DNA from: Phytophthora sp. 'mugwort'
Lineage: Eukaryota > Oomycota > Peronosporomycetes > Peronosporales > Peronosporaceae
Assembly (NCBI GenBank): GCA_033558025.1
Contig: JAUCEF010000003.1
Coordinates: 3,002,001-3,066,000 of the forward strand
Length of the DNA stretch: 64,000 nucleotides
Direction: 5' to 3'
The notes below the pieces were generated by a model. That model saw nothing but the letters and a program-made list of their open reading frames with translations. It had not been told where the DNA came from and did no database searches. Every line of letters begins with the position of its first letter. The first letter of the stretch is position 1. Positions 43,099-55,644 of the stretch are shown here, in pieces. The position numbers and the translations under genes were made by a program.

Positions 43099-44184
43099 GT
43101 GGAATTCGTCGTCGATCCAACACCAAATGCGAGAGAGGAGACTGTAGTGGAAGTTAACCACAACACCCCCATCTCCAAGGAGGAATACGGAGAGCATGAG
43201 TTAGTGCGTATCCCTGCCAAGTGCAACGGCAACGACGTGATAGTTATGTTCCACAGTGGAGCCACCGACAACATTGTGAAGCCTGGAGTACTCGGCCACC
43301 TGGCCACCTCCGAACACATCAAGGTCAAGAGGTTCGATGGCACAACCACCACGACTCACGAGGCCAAGCATGGATTGGTGGACCTTGAGGTAGGGGGTCG
43401 AAGTTTCAACATCCGCGTCATCGAGTGGAAAATGGGCGATGGACAAGACATGATCCTGGGAAAGCCCTTTTACCATCGGTACAATCCCCAGATCAACTAT
43501 CAGATGCACGAAGTCAGCTTTGAGGAAGGCAACAATAAAAGGTCGCCTTTGGGAATCGAATCCACACCAGGTGTAATGAATCCTGCTCAGCAAACCGCTA
43601 AGCCAAGTTTGGACATCGAATCCGACCATCGACCGGAAATATCACGACAAGAACGTGAATGCACACAATACAAGCAACCCGCAACACAAATTGCGATAAA
43701 AATTGCGGCACAAGTCTCCAGTGTGGAGTTTGCAAAAAGGCTCAAACAACAAAGTTACGAAGAGGTCTACCGCATCATGGTGTGCCAGGTCGATACGCAA
43801 CTGTCAACTATATCAACACGCATCGAGTCGCTAATTGCGACGTATCAAGAAGTATTCCCCAAGGCATTACCAGACGGGTTACCACCTCACCGCCGCGTCG
43901 AGTTCGAGTTGACAACAAAACCAGACGCAAAACCAAGCAATCGTCCACCTTGTCGGTTGTCCAAGACGGAGCAAGACGCTCTCGACCTGTTTGTGGAAGA
44001 GAAGCTAAAGAAGGGATGGATTGAAATCTCCGATTCTCCCTGGGTGTCCAATGTGTTTGGTATTCCCAAAAAAGATCCGCAACAGGGATATAACCTTCAC
44101 GATCGGAGTGGGTGCGATCCGGGAATGCAACACTACCGATTCGTTGGGTTATTGACTATCGGTATGTTAATTCGCAAACCATAG
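43099..44184 (+). pseudogene. Chromovirus protease and start of reverse transcriptase
   Basis: The 361-codon piece has a retropepsin-like domain at about residues 40-140 (VMFHSGATDNIVKPGVL, DMILGKPFYHRYNPQIN). The usual catalytic D-S-G-A reads H-S-G-A, so the active-site Asp is lost (GAC to CAC would suffice). After a linker comes the beginning of the reverse transcriptase (PHRRVEFELTTKPDAKPSN, GWIEISDSPWVSNVFGIPKK). The frame then shifts near 44080-44180, where the sequence turns into DGSMRVVDYRxLN-type remains. Being truncated and catalytically altered, it is dead. Confidence 0.7.
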
Positions 44185-45401
44185 TTCCGAGAATCCCTTT
44201 ACCGCGAATGAAAGAGCTGTTCGACAAAATGCACGGTGCTACGGTGTTCTCAGGGCTCGATCTCGCGCAAGGTTAACACCAAATGCGCATATCGCCTGAG
44301 TCTCGCAAATACACCGCATTCCGCACACATACAGAGACATATCAATGGTGTGTTGCACCAATGGGTCTTGCAGGCATGCCGGGCGTGTGGTCACGTCTCA
44401 TGCGGGTTCTGTTTGGCAAATACTCATTTATTGTGGTCTATCTTGACGACATTTGCGTCTTCTCCAAGACTATGGACGACACACTGGGCATCTAGAGACG
44501 CTGTTCCAAGTACTGCAACGCGAGAAATTGTACGCTCAAGTTACCAAGTGTCATTTTGGCGCAAAATCGGTTAACTTCCTCGGACACACCGTCTCCGCAC
44601 AAGGCATCGCTGTCAACACAAAGAAGACGGAGGCATCGCCAAATGGACGGCACCAGCAAACACCAAAGAGCTTCAGAGCTTTCTAGGACTTGCAGGCTAC
44701 TACCGTCGGTTTATCTGCAACTTCGCTACACTGGCGCTGCCTTTGAGCGCGTTAGTCAAGAAAGATGCAAAATGGGAATGGCATGCATCGCAAAACAACG
44801 CATTTCTTTTCAAGCACTCAAAGATGCTCTGCAAATTGCGCCTGTGCTTAAATTGCCCGACTTCGAGCGCAAATTTATTGTAACCACAGATGCGTCGGGA
44901 CACTGTGTTGGTGGAGTTCTTTCGCAAAAATACGGCTCAAACGACCATCCAATCGCGTTCTACTCGAAGAAGCTGGGACCACACGGGCTGAATTGGCCCA
45001 CACACGAGAAGGAATTATTCGCGATCAAAACAGGACTCGAGAAATGGCGTCACTACCTCTACCGACGGCCTTTTGTCCTCTTCACCGACAACAGCGCATG
45101 CTCATGGTTGCTGCACCATCTTAAAGTGTCTTACAAGTTAGCACGCTATTTGTCATTTTTCGCGCAATTCAACTTCCAGATCCATCATGTTAGCGGAAGT
45201 TTGAAGCGGTTGCAGACGCATTATCGCGACAACCCACCGACGTCAGCTCTATCCAGTTCCATCGTTGCTCGGATCAATGCAGGACGCATGCAGTTGCGTA
45301 TAAAGAAAGCTTTCGTGCCACACCCACGGCGAAGCAAATTGTCGGGGGAGCGTCTTTGCCTCAAATTTCCTCCGCCAGGACTGTGTCACACAGCTTTATG
45401 A
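44185..45401 (+). pseudogene. Chromovirus reverse transcriptase and RNase H, broken
   Basis: Pieces in three frames: PLPRMKELFDKMHGATVFSG, then a TAA at about 44275 where Tyr is expected before HQMRI; FIVVYLDDICVFS with the YLDD catalytic motif (about 44428-44466); a shifted block with NFLGHTVSAQGI; and an open frame to 45401 with VTTDASGHCVGGVLSQ (RNase H), FYSKKLGPHGLNWPTHEKEL and LFTDNSACSWLL. The last ORF ends early (HYRDN then a changed frame). Confidence 0.72.
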
Positions 45402-46615
45402 CACTCGCACCTTCCGTTCAAAAAATGTTTGTGCAAGGTTACAAAAGCGACAAGGACATCAAAGAAGGCATCAACTCCAACAAATTCGAGATAATCGACG
45501 AGCTAGTATATCTACACACGCAAAACAAGACATTGCGACTTTGTGTGCCGAACGACTACCAACTTCGCACAAATATCATCTCGGGTTTGCACGACGCAGC
45601 CATTGCAGCACATCCCGGAGTTTGGTGCACATTCCTTCGCGTTGCACAATGGTACTACTGGAAAAACATGGAGAAAGACATCTACGACTACGTCACAAGC
45701 TGCGAAACATGTGCAAGATGGAAACACAGCAACGCCAAGAAAAATGGGAAACTCGTTCCTATTCCAATCCCCAAAGAATGTTGGGAAGTGGTGTCAATGG
45801 ACTTCATCACCGGCTTACCGGAATCCAACGGATTTGATGCGATCCTAACAGTCGTCGACAAACTCTCAAAACGTCCCAAGTACATTGCAGTGAATACAAC
45901 GGACGACGCAGAGAGAACTGCCCACATCTTTTTCGACAATGTCGTGCGACACCATGGAATACCCGCAGTCATCATCAGCGATCGCGACCCGAAATTTACA
46001 TCGAAATTTTGGCGTTCGCTCGCTAAAATTATGGGCATCAAATTGAACATGACAACCGCGCACCGAGCTCAGGCTGACGGCCAGACAGAGAGACAGAATC
46101 TCGTTCTGGAAGACGCACTTCGTTGTATGACTTCGTATCATGGCCAGGATTGGTCAGAAAAATTACCAACGACAGATTATGCACACGCAACTCTAACTAG
46201 TGCCTCAACGGGACTGTCGCCGTTCGAAATCGACACGGGACGCAAAGAGCGACTACCTATCGGACTCCCAACAGCGCTAGCTACGAGCGCTAACAACCCC
46301 GAACTCGACATTGCCGAATTCGCGAAAACATTCCACGAAGATCGGCAGAAGCTCGTCGAACAAGCAAGAGTGCATTTAAAGCACGCACAAGAGTCACAAA
46401 AACGCTATTATGACGAAAAGCGCAATGACGTTGCGTTCAAAGTGGGCAAGTTGGTGATGCTCGACACTCGCCGTCTTCCTCTTCGACACGCAGCACAGGA
46501 CATGGAAGTTAAACGTGCAAAACTTGCAGCAAGGAAGATCGGTCCATTCAAAATCGTCAAAATGATCGGGGAAACGTCGCAAAACTCCAATTACCCGCAA
46601 ACATGCAGAGAATGA
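45356..46615 (+). pseudogene. Chromovirus integrase
   Basis: The 419-codon ORF is open. It has the zinc-binding region (H...AAHPGVW, CETCARWK), the core with the catalytic triad in SMDFITGLPES, ISDRDPKF and QADGQTERQN, and the GPF-like end (KIGPFKIVKMIG). The triad is complete. The end after GETSQNSNY is frameshifted before the chromodomain. Listed as part of a dead element although this domain alone is intact. Confidence 0.78.
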
Positions 46616-46648
46616 ACCCCACATTTAATGTGGATATTTTAGCGCATT

Positions 46649-46930
46649 TTGTTCAAGAGCCGACCAATACCCAAAACATCGCGGGTCGTCGTGGACGAGA
46701 ACACCGATGAAGAAATGTACTTCGTCGAAAAACTTCTTAAACACCGAATCGTGAACCGCAAGAAACAATGGTTGGTCAAGTGGAACGGATACCCAGACCA
46801 CGAGCCAACATGGGAATATGAAAGCGACATCAACCACGTCTCCCACTGGAAGGTTCTCGTCGAAGAGTTCCACAAGCTTCGACTCGAAGTCACCGGAGGA
46901 TGTAAGGATGTGGTTTGCAATTACGACACA
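46649..46930 (+). pseudogene. Chromodomain at the integrase C-terminus
   Basis: VEKLLKHRIVNRKKQWLVK, WNGYPDHEPTWEYESDI is a clear chromodomain (aromatic Trp residues and the WEP-like end present). It defines the element as a chromovirus; such domains steer integration to particular chromatin. It is out of frame with the integrase ORF. Confidence 0.8.
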
Positions 46931-47391
46931 TTTTACATCGGTTACGTCTGGGTAAAATCTTTGGTCCCGACACAATCGATATACGCACAGTCTGGTGCAG
47001 ACGTAAAGTTTCTATTGTCCAAGGCAAAGGTCACGGGTTCGAGTCCCATCTACAACACATTTTATTTTGCACATTTTGCATAAATTGCACATAAGGAGGC
47101 GCCGCGCGACACCACGACATCTTCCAAGGATCACGTATGTGAACTACACTCATGGTACACGCAATCTTTCTCATGATGACGAAACCAGAGAATGTCCCAG
47201 AGTCTCCAGTCAATCAGATAGTCAATAGAGTCTGACGTGTAGGTTTGCATGTGATGTAAAGGAATGGTTGGTCACCGTGCGGAGAATATCCAGCGTGGCA
47301 CAAAGAACACACAAGAGCCTCCATGGCGGCTTAGATATAGCGCTAGCGAACTAAGGACCGCCCAAAAATGAATCACTTCCAAATTTCCTTC

Positions 47392-49323
47392 CTACTCGAC
47401 AACTCCTTCTCCTCCGCCCCACATCATTACAGACTGTCGTATGTCACCTCGGAGCATTTGTCGTCCTTGCTCAGCAGAGTATGACCGGGGAAGTGTTTGC
47501 TCTTGCTGCGATGGTACCTCGCCGTACAAGCCTTTCACACGAAGCGCGTCAAGGACTTGCACGGATCCATAGCGGTTATCCATGTTCACCACGCGTTTGA
47601 ATCCAAAGACTGGTCGAACAACTTCAAGTACATGTTGTAGTATCTTGGACACCAGTGCCAGCTGCTCGCCCAGTGTCTGGGCCTCTACAGTCCCAACGAC
47701 GCCGCCGAGGCGGTCCTCAATCACACTGCGATTGCAATGCAGTCGATAATTCAGTGAATTAATTAAGTAGAGGAGCAGCAAACCATATACAACCTGAAGT
47801 GGTACTTGCCGGTGGGCTTGGCTGGATTAAACACGATCATATGCCGGCCTTGGCGTGATTGACAAGCCACACTGGCCTCGTCCACAGCAGCGCTCCTCCC
47901 AACGACAACGTACTTGTCTCCAGTCGCTTTCAGCAAGTTCTGCAAGGGTCTAATCCTTGCTGCGGCGTCCTTGTCCAGGTTCGTGGAAGACGCGTTTAAA
48001 AAAAAACCTTAGGCACCTCCGAAGAAGCTTGTACGGGTTTAGAGTCATTATTCCATCAAACGAAGCCGTATTCCCTACAAATATGACGTCTTTGGGCTGC
48101 GGTCCCCAGTAACTCGCGTACTCGCCCTTGACATTGAGAGCCATGAAGAACATGATGCCCAAAAACGTCATTAACTCGCTCATCGTGAAGGGCTTCGTGA
48201 CTTTGACCCCGTACGTGACAGCGTACGCATGTGTTTCGTGTAGCACTTGGCGCCAAAAGTACATTGGAATGCATGCGAAGAAACTTGAGCTGGCTGAATG
48301 CTCGAAAATGTGCTTGTCCTCTGGGCGAAGGTAAGTCGACACAGATCCGTCGCCATGCCGGTACAGATCTTGCGGGGCATCTGTGGCTCGAATCGCATAC
48401 TTTGGATGGCCTCGACCTCTGCTAGGTTCGTCGGAATTACTTCCATTGGGTCGTACGCGTCGTCAAGCTCGATACCTTTTGACTCGTCGCACTCGAGAAG
48501 CTCCTGCCACGCATGGCTGCTCTTTTCTTTGGTCAGAATTCGGTAGTTGTCGATGCCAACCTGGATAGTTCCCAGGCTCAGGTTCTCAACGCAGGATTGG
48601 AATTGACTATCGAGCCACTGGACCTGGAGCTTGTCCCTGCCCTTTTTGGCTTGGCGGCAGACTCTGACAACGATATATACCATTCCCACAGGACGGTAAA
48701 CTTTGTTGTCCATCCAGGGCTCCTTCGTGGGACAGTAGGCCACAAATTTGTCAATGAACATCTGATGAAGAAGAACCGGTGGTGTCGCCGGTGGCAAAAC
48801 TTGGCACGGCGCAGATCTTCCATTCGGTGTTGGCGAGAGTATCCCCAAACTGGACGCTGTGGTATCAAACACATATCAAAGCCAATAAGTAAATACTACA
48901 CAATTAAATCGAAGACAGTCAGCGATGCTGCACATACGCGACCACAGTACAAGTCAGCGTTAATTACTTTCTCAAACACGAGGCAAACCCACACAACGGA
49001 CCTTGCACAAGCACCACGTCTTCGCCGTTCACCTGCGAGCTATCACCCACGCCACTGGCGCTGAAAGTAGCAGCTGCTGCTTCTCGCGACACACAGATAG
49101 GACACAGCTCTGTAAGACATCGATCTGCTGTACGAAAACGACGGTAGGTCGTACCTTCAGCCTCAACGTAGCGCAAAACAGCATCTTCACCTAGCAGGAA
49201 GCCCTCGCCTACGACACCCCGTGGATTACCACCTGGTCGGACGTATCGGTGCAATATCCAAGCTCTGACCTCCGAGAGGGGGCTTTGAAGTCCAGCCGGC
49301 CTTGCGCAGGTTTTGCCACGCAT
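47392..49323 (-). pseudogene. piggyBac transposase, broken
   Basis: Minus-strand pieces: 49323-48964 (LLGEDAVLRYVEAEG, Cys-x2-Cys in ELCPICVS), 48872-48180 (NKVYRPVGMVYIVVRVC), 48342-47950 (FACIPMYFWRQVLHETHAYA, PFTMSELMTFLGIMFFMAL, the start of the DDE_Tnp_1_7 domain), 47945-47763 (VDEASVACQSRQGRHMIVF, corresponding to the first catalytic Asp, then KPTGKYHFRLYMVC) and 47781-47392 (VVNMDNRYGSVQVLDALRV, second catalytic Asp, with GLYGEV). The order and motifs fit piggyBac. Frameshifts lie between most blocks, and a run of A/T near 48000 ends one of them. Confidence 0.75.
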
Positions 49324-49329
49324 ACCGGA

Positions 49330-50340
49330 ACTGCAAGACGCCGCCTAATGCGCTGGCTGGTAGCTCTGCCCCGCCTCCACTAGCCGATGTGCAGCGCCTG
49401 TGATTCCTAGTGGTGCTGGAGGCATCACTAGCGCCCTCTTCGTCATCGTTGCCGACACTTTCTGCGCTTCCGCCGCTTCACGCCTGATTTTATTCTGAGG
49501 GAAACTGGAGGCCAGTACGCATCGTCACATCGTGATATTAATATAAAGGTACGTCTGTCATACTTCACTATTTTATCAAAATAGATCGTCATCATAAATC
49601 CTAGGATATTAGTTTCCACGGTTGAGGACAAAAGGCGCCAAATTTTTGCGCGCGCGTGACGAGCGTACAGCTGCTCCAAATTTTGGTACCATACATACAA
49701 ATGGCATAATGGACGCACATATCGACATGCATATTAATAGGCGCCAGCGCACTTCATGACACGTGTATACACGAATCTCATCGGGTTTTGGCAGATGTTC
49801 TGGGTGGAACCCAGCATATTTAGCGCGTACACTGTTTGTGCCCAGTCCCCTCCACCACACCTAGCAATAACGGCAGCGGCATCCAGCTAAATTTCCGTGT
49901 CCCACTACAAGAATCATACCAGGTACAAGCTATTCCGCGAGAACCTGTCGTCCGTTTTCTTCCGATTGCTAAAGCCACGTCATTGATAAAAAGAAGATGG
50001 GTAGCGGTAACCTTACCCCAACATATTTATTTTACTCGATAACTTACGCCATGGGTACAGTGTACCATTGTTTTTTTTTAGCGAATAAACGCTAGTCCGG
50101 AATATTAGCTAATCTATTTCGATCGCACAAAGTACCGTGAAATCCTAAAAGGGCAATAAATGCAACCTTCTACGGCTCCAATCTTTGCCGTATACAAATA
50201 CTGAGGGATTGTTGACTTCAACTTACAATCGTCGAGGAAATGGATACACCCGAAGGTAGTACCGTGGATTTCTTAAAGGGCTAAAAATGTTACATTTAAG
50301 AATGAAAGCACATAGATTTGTACACTATACAAGAGGTATG
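49330..50340. other. Right non-coding part of the piggyBac element
   Basis: Two minus-strand ORFs of 83 and 91 codons (49443-49860) show no recognisable domain. The region ends in the subterminal repeats and right terminal repeat. Confidence 0.35.
50132..50300. repeat. Two direct subterminal repeats inside the piggyBac right end
   Basis: AGTACCGTGAAATCCTAAAA with GGGCAATAAATG (about 50131-50162) recurs as AGTACCGTGGATTTCTTAAA with GGGCTAAAAATG (about 50258-50289). The inverted counterpart lies just inside the left end. Such repeats are common near piggyBac termini, where they help transposase binding. Confidence 0.55.
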
Positions 50341-50344
50341 TGGC

Positions 50345-50359
50345 TCGCGAAAGGGTTAA
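50345..50359. repeat. Right TTAA and terminal inverted repeat of the piggyBac element
   Basis: TCGCGAAAGGGTTAA on the plus strand, the inverse of the left end with one mismatch. Confidence 0.7.
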
Positions 50360-50399
50360 GGAAAAGGCACGGTATTTAGATGCTCAGGGGGAAAGTGTG

Positions 50400-53300
50400 T
50401 CCTGCAACGTTAATTCCAGGAGGGGATGAAATTATGTTTGGGGCCTAGCCGGCATAACGCCTGCGGTTTAAGATCCGTGTGCGGAGCACGAGGTCTTAAA
50501 TCCAGGACCAAAGCATGGTATGATATCGCTCGGCCCTATAGGGTTAAGCCAGACAGGGAAGGGTTTTTGGGGCCTAGCTAGGGTGATAGTTTCCTGTCGA
50601 TACCTCCAACTTTAGCAATTTGTTGGCCATGACACCCGTCCTTTCTATTTACCATGTCAAACCCTTCAAGTATAAATTGATGAAGAGCGTTGCTTTTAGG
50701 CGGCATAAAGAGTCAGTTTCTCCAGAGAATTAGCGTTGCAGGATCGCCATGCCTTAGGGGTATGATTGCTCTACAAACAAATTTGAACAGTTGAAGTCTT
50801 GAAACATAGTTATACTTATACTAGGAATACCGTTAGGTATGGACAGCCTCAGCGGAATAATTCCATGGTAATGCGTAATGTAATCTCGCTAAACATTGGT
50901 GCAACCTTCACCGGGTTGTCAAAACCAATGACACCACTGGGAAGCTTCAGTATCGGTCACACAGTTTGTAGTCGTAACCTGTCACAGCATCCAGTCGGTG
51001 TCGAAACCTCGCATTCTCCATTGAAGTTTTAGCAACGGCCGCAGCAGTACCAAAGCTTCCGTTGTCGATTTTAGTTGCGATGTCTAAGCGTCAAGTAGCC
51101 GCAGCGTTTCCAGATGCAGTTTGTGATGAGCATGCATCGCAAAAAATATCGTCTGGGCAAAGAAAGAAGCGCAAACAAGAAGAAAAAAGCATGAGGTTGT
51201 CTCGCGATAAGAAAAAATGATCGCTTTCAAAATATTGCCAAACTACATCTCTTCTATGTCTGTTCATTTCTTTCAGCTAGCGATACAAGCAAGAAAGATC
51301 GGAAACTGGCATGAGGCAATACCGGGCGACCCGAAACCTTGCGGCCGAATGACAAGAACCAGGGAAGAACAATGCGACATGTTTCCTCCTTCCATTATTC
51401 TGACTGGGCGTCGTATAACAAGCGTGAAACGATCGTACAAATTGAGGGAAATGTTCATTGTCACTCAAGTTGAGTCTTACAAATTCCGTGGAGAGCATTT
51501 TTAAAGTACTTACCTACTGAATTTGCCTGTATAGTGGGCATTGTCCCTCGCCAAGCACCGAAAGTAATCAAGTCTCCCCGAGGAAGTAATCGGTGCGCCG
51601 GGTTTGATTTAGACCTTCGACACCCATTGTTCAATCATTATGAAGCTGTTATTCGATCGAAAATGCTGACGCCACTATTTGGAGGTTCTCCGCCACTTTC
51701 ATGCACGCGTCAAAAGTGTAGTGAAAAACGAATGGATCCACCGGCCCATTATATTATCTCTGTTACAACTCCCTGGGACCACAACCAACGCCTTCAATAT
51801 GAGCTCAACACTTCTGGATTGGCCAAGCTGTGCATTAATTGGGATAATTCCTCTGCGTCGTTGTTAGCGACAACGATACATGCATGTACAACATTTTAAT
51901 TAAAAAAATGTGAGAAGTAGTGAAAATGACAATTATGCATGGAATGGAGAGCTCGAAATGCTATGCAATGGAAACAATGCCGGTAAAAGGAACCTGAAAT
52001 CCACAATCGTAGCTCACGTCGTGATATTTCTGACCCTGAAAGGGACGATTTGAGATGCTGACGAAACCACGCCAGAGCTACCCGTGGTGTCGAGAATGAC
52101 CTGAGAATTTGGCCGCCCTCGTCGCCGCCGTTGATGACTCGATTATCGTGAACCCGTTGGGAGATGTCGAAGGTTGAATGTGGGACCGGGCGCTGATTGG
52201 TCAAATAAGGCCGTGGACGTGTCCTATAACGGACCGTGTGCACCACACGACGTCAGCAATGGACGGTGACCACTAGTCGCATCCGGACAGCCGCCTGTCG
52301 AGGCTTCGGTGAGCAGTCGCCGAAATTTCGGTGGCTACATAACGGACGATTTCCCATTAGATATTTTGTCGAAGCATAGGAAATGGTAGATTTTAGAGAT
52401 AAGCGTCTTCGTGCGCAACTAACAGAACAGCTTTAATATTAAGAAAACATTCTCAATATTAAATAATTTTAATTTATTAGTTAATAATCCTCCCGATCGC
52501 ACAAGAGTCAAGTCCGGCTGCGGTAAGTGTCCGCAGCGTCTGGTCCCGCTTGCTCGCCAGGATTATGTCTGTCGGTGGACACGGTAGCTAGTCGAAGCAT
52601 GTGTTCATCCACCCGGCAGCGCTAAGAGACGAAGAAGAAGCGCGGCGAAGCCGAGTGCCAGGGACGAGTACATCTGACCCAGAAGTGCTAAGGAAAGCCT
52701 CCGTTCAACAACAACCTGCCGGAGTCTTGCTCCGGCCCCTCGCTAACGGCTGAAAAATCCTGAGCCCTTCCTTCTGACGGCCAGCGAGGTTACAAGAAGT
52801 GCTCGATAGCAGCCTAGCCTTTGATGGTGGTTAGGGCTGTTGGAGAGCTCGGTTCATCAATCAACGCGACAGGGTCACTTACCAATCCGGTGCTAGGGCA
52901 GAGCCAAGGCTTTCAGGTCGAAGCTTCGCCTCATATTCGCTGAGTCCCCGTGGACAAAGCGTGTGTTGTGGGTGGAAAGCACAGGCAGACAAATTCTGGC
53001 GTGTTGACACGACATACCACGCCAGAGCCGGACCAAAAGCAAGATCACGCACTTCAATAGCCCGAGGCTCTACCGAAGCACTTGTTGTCAGTTTCAATTC
53101 GCGCTCAAGATCTTGTGTACCAGGCTACTATTACTACATCAAACGATTAAGACACCACGACTACCCAAAAGCAAAAGAAAAAAACGCAATTCAGCCCCTG
53201 AATCCCGAACTGTCACCAATACGCACGACGTCTCCTGTGTCACTTCAACCCAAAACCTTCTACTCCAACCCCGTCCCTACCTGAAACATCCCAGAACGCG

Positions 53301-54690
53301 GAACGTAAGAAGAAGCGCAAACTTGCTTAACAAGCTTCATATACTCCACTCCACGTGACATTACCACCATATATGAACCATACCACTCTTCCATTTACTT
53401 TTATCATCTTCCTTTACTTAAGAAAAACTAGTGCATGTATTCCCAGCTAAGTCGAAGAAGATCTATATATATGAATATGCCAACTACAAACTTTATAATG
53501 CTTTGGTTTTCGCTCCAGGTTTCGACCCACATCGACGGTACCCAGCACATCATCGTCCATCAAAAATCGGTTATCTGTGTCCTGCTTGTACGTTCGCAGA
53601 CCCGAGCGATGGTGTGCGAAAGTATGTCTTTGTGACGAACACGGGTAATTCAGTCACATGCGTCGTTCTAATTATACGACGCCAGTGAACATCCGTGATT
53701 CCGCGCCCGACTATACCCGGCTGCACCCGACTCACCGGAATGTATCAGACTGAATAAAGCTAACATACCTGGACTTCACATTCCGTGGGCGGATTTTTTT
53801 GCCGCGGACGTATACCTCAGCTGGGTTATATCGAGGTATATTTTCCGGCCATATCAATGCTCTTGTTACGTCCCTTCATACTTTTGTGGGGCCGATCTTG
53901 AAACCTAAAATGCATGGCTAAGTTAATGTACTCAGAAACGTTCAATGACAATACCGAGTTCATGCTAGCTTACCTGGAACGCTCGTTTCTGATAATCATC
54001 GTGAAAACTTCCCACAAGTTGAGCTGTGTCTCAGCTAAGTCTGGACAAGTGCATTTTTCAAGCTGATTTTTCCCAGAACTGCGATCATCGCTGGACTTGA
54101 TCTCAATAACAGAGATTTTGACTTCAACGCGCCAGCTCATCTAGCTCGACTATGGTGAGTCGGACTGGACACCCCACCCGGTATTCGTGACGCTGTTGTC
54201 TTTGTGAACCCGAGGGCGTTTCCGTGTTATCGATGGCTGCACCGACGACCCCATCATGATTGTTAGGGTGTCCGTCGCTCGCAATTGTAAATGCGCGTCC
54301 TTGTAAATAGTCTACGCGTATACACGTGCAACCGCATTTAAATTTCCAGCCCCTGGAGGTTCATTTTGGACTTCTATCCTTGAGTAGTAAGTCTCCCTTT
54401 TGCAGAGTCTCCTCGCACTTGGTTAGAACGCCTTCCATTAGTTAAGTTTGAACTCAACAATACGGTTCACGCATCGACCGGGTATACCCCGTTCTACCTT
54501 AACGGCTTACTCCATCGACAGGCGCCGCTCACTCAGGTCGATCATGGAAGATTAGATTCTTCATGATAGCTTTCAGCTCAGCAACGTTGAGACCAGAGTT
54601 ATCGCCATAGCTACCAGCTGAGCTCGAAACGATGCGGGGATTAAAGAAGAACATTCTTGATTTATAGTAGGCGCGTTATACTTTCCTAAG
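50400..54690. other. Gene-poor stretch, no recognised gene
   Basis: Several ORFs of 60-121 codons occur (for example 51217-51504 and 51534-51899 on the plus strand) but I recognise no domain. TTTGGGGCCTAGC is repeated at about 50431 and 50564, flanking a hairpin. The left part is mid-GC and the right part shifts to AT-rich approaching the Polinton-like element. Confidence 0.35.
50466..50504. repeat. Imperfect 16-bp hairpin
   Basis: GGTTTAAGATCCGTG and CACGAGGTCTTAAATCC pair with one or two mismatches around a short loop. It lies between two copies of TTTGGGGCCTAGC. Confidence 0.55.
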
Positions 54691-54696
54691 TCTTTA

Positions 54697-55500
54697 TCAT
54701 CGATCAATCGATGCTGTACATATCCACGGTGAGCGATTCAGCTGCTTGATGATGCTTGCATTATCGTTTCCTAAGTCAAGCTCGCCCTTTAGCGTATCAT
54801 ACTCTGCTCGAAAGGTCTCAAGTGGGTCCGTGAGCTTGTCGTAGAAATTATATTGGAGATGTGTGATGGCAAGAATCTCCCTAAACATTTTTTGTCGACG
54901 ATACTGAGCTTATCGTAAGCAGCTTGGTCAATGTGCTGCATATACACAAGGGACCTGATAATAGCTTGGAGACTATCGCTGATATTGCATTTAGGTCCGC
55001 ACTTCCCTCGATGTGGTTGTACAATCACGAGTTTCTTTGCATCCCCCAGATCGGTTAAATGATCTGTATGTACTTGCTACGAAGCTGCCGATATACGTAC
55101 GCGCTTGGAGTTGCTAAGCCCTGGATCTCATTGAGATTGTAAGTACGACCCCGTCGGACTAATCCATCCAATGGAGTTACACCCGCGCCTCTTAGGCGAC
55201 GTCCCTCTAATTTAGCGTCAGGATATCGCTTAGCTTTAGAATTATATACTGACTTCGTAGTGATGGAGCGGCCTTCAGAGCTGATCTTAATGATTTTGAA
55301 CCTCTCAGCGTCCTTAGCGGCTTCATATCGCTTTTGAGCCTCGCCATATGGTTGGAAAGCTGCCTCAGCCTCCTCGTGAAGCTTATGCAATCCATCTGGT
55401 CCCTCAACATATTCCTCACTACTTCGTGTGATGTCTTGATCGTTACCTAAAATAGCTTTATTTAGAATCTTAAGATTTTCATAAGGTTTGCTCGCCTTTG
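54697..55500 (-). pseudogene. Unidentified gene of the Polinton-like element
   Basis: Reading from about 55500: a charged helical region (LHEEAEAAFQPYGEAQKRYE), a basic middle (KLEGRRLRGAG), RRGRTYNLNEIQGLATPSAY, then after a frame change KCGPKCNISDSLQAIIRSL, YDKLSIVDKK, and finally THLQYNFYDKLTDPLETF, ELDLGNDNASIIKQL. The last block looks well conserved in composition and is the sort of segment found at the end of unassigned genes in mobile elements and large DNA viruses; I cannot name it. At least two frameshifts. Confidence 0.45.
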
Positions 55501-55644
55501 TTTATTAAGTTCCTTCTCCTTCACCAGTTTGGCTGCTTCTTCATCATTTGATGGAAATTGGTATTCAACGCCGGAAAGGTAACGATTTTAATTCTTCAAA
55601 GTAGGTCAATAACGATGTGAAAGTATCCATCCACTGGATGGTCT

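Larger units (their letters stand above)
43000..47080 (+). mobile_element. Gypsy chromovirus (Metaviridae) nested in the piggyBac element, decayed
   Basis: On the plus strand, in order: protease, reverse transcriptase, RNase H, integrase and chromodomain, the pol order of chromoviruses. A gag region is not recognisable. I could not identify the LTRs; the 3' limit is set by the end of the chromodomain region. Stops and frameshifts occur in the reverse transcriptase and RNase H, while the integrase ORF is still open for 419 codons. It sits inside sequence flanked by piggyBac ends, so it inserted after the piggyBac element. Confidence 0.75.
42635..50355 (-). mobile_element. piggyBac-type DNA transposon carrying a nested chromovirus
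   Basis: TTAA stands at both ends (42631-42634 and 50356-50359), the target duplication of piggyBac elements. Reading inward, the left end starts CCCGTTCGCGA and the right end (minus strand) CCCTTTCGCGA, an 11-bp terminal repeat with one mismatch. A subterminal motif is also inverted: GCATTTATCGCCCTTAGAG at 42655-42673 and GCATTTATTGCCCTTTTAGG on the minus strand of 50142-50162. The piggyBac transposase relic is on the minus strand at 47392-49323. The space between about 43000 and 47080 is filled by a Gypsy element, so the original transposon was about 3.6 kb. Confidence 0.7.

Noticed and set aside
47023..47062. tRNA-like T-arm string (GGTTCGAGTCCC) after the chromodomain
   Set aside because: No matching acceptor strand, D-arm or anticodon arm lies about 70 bases upstream; it is a partial likeness and not a tRNA gene.
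52500..53760. Possible retroelement remains in the gene-poor stretch
   Set aside because: Short ORFs and GC-rich patches suggest old repeats, but no catalytic or structural motif could be read.
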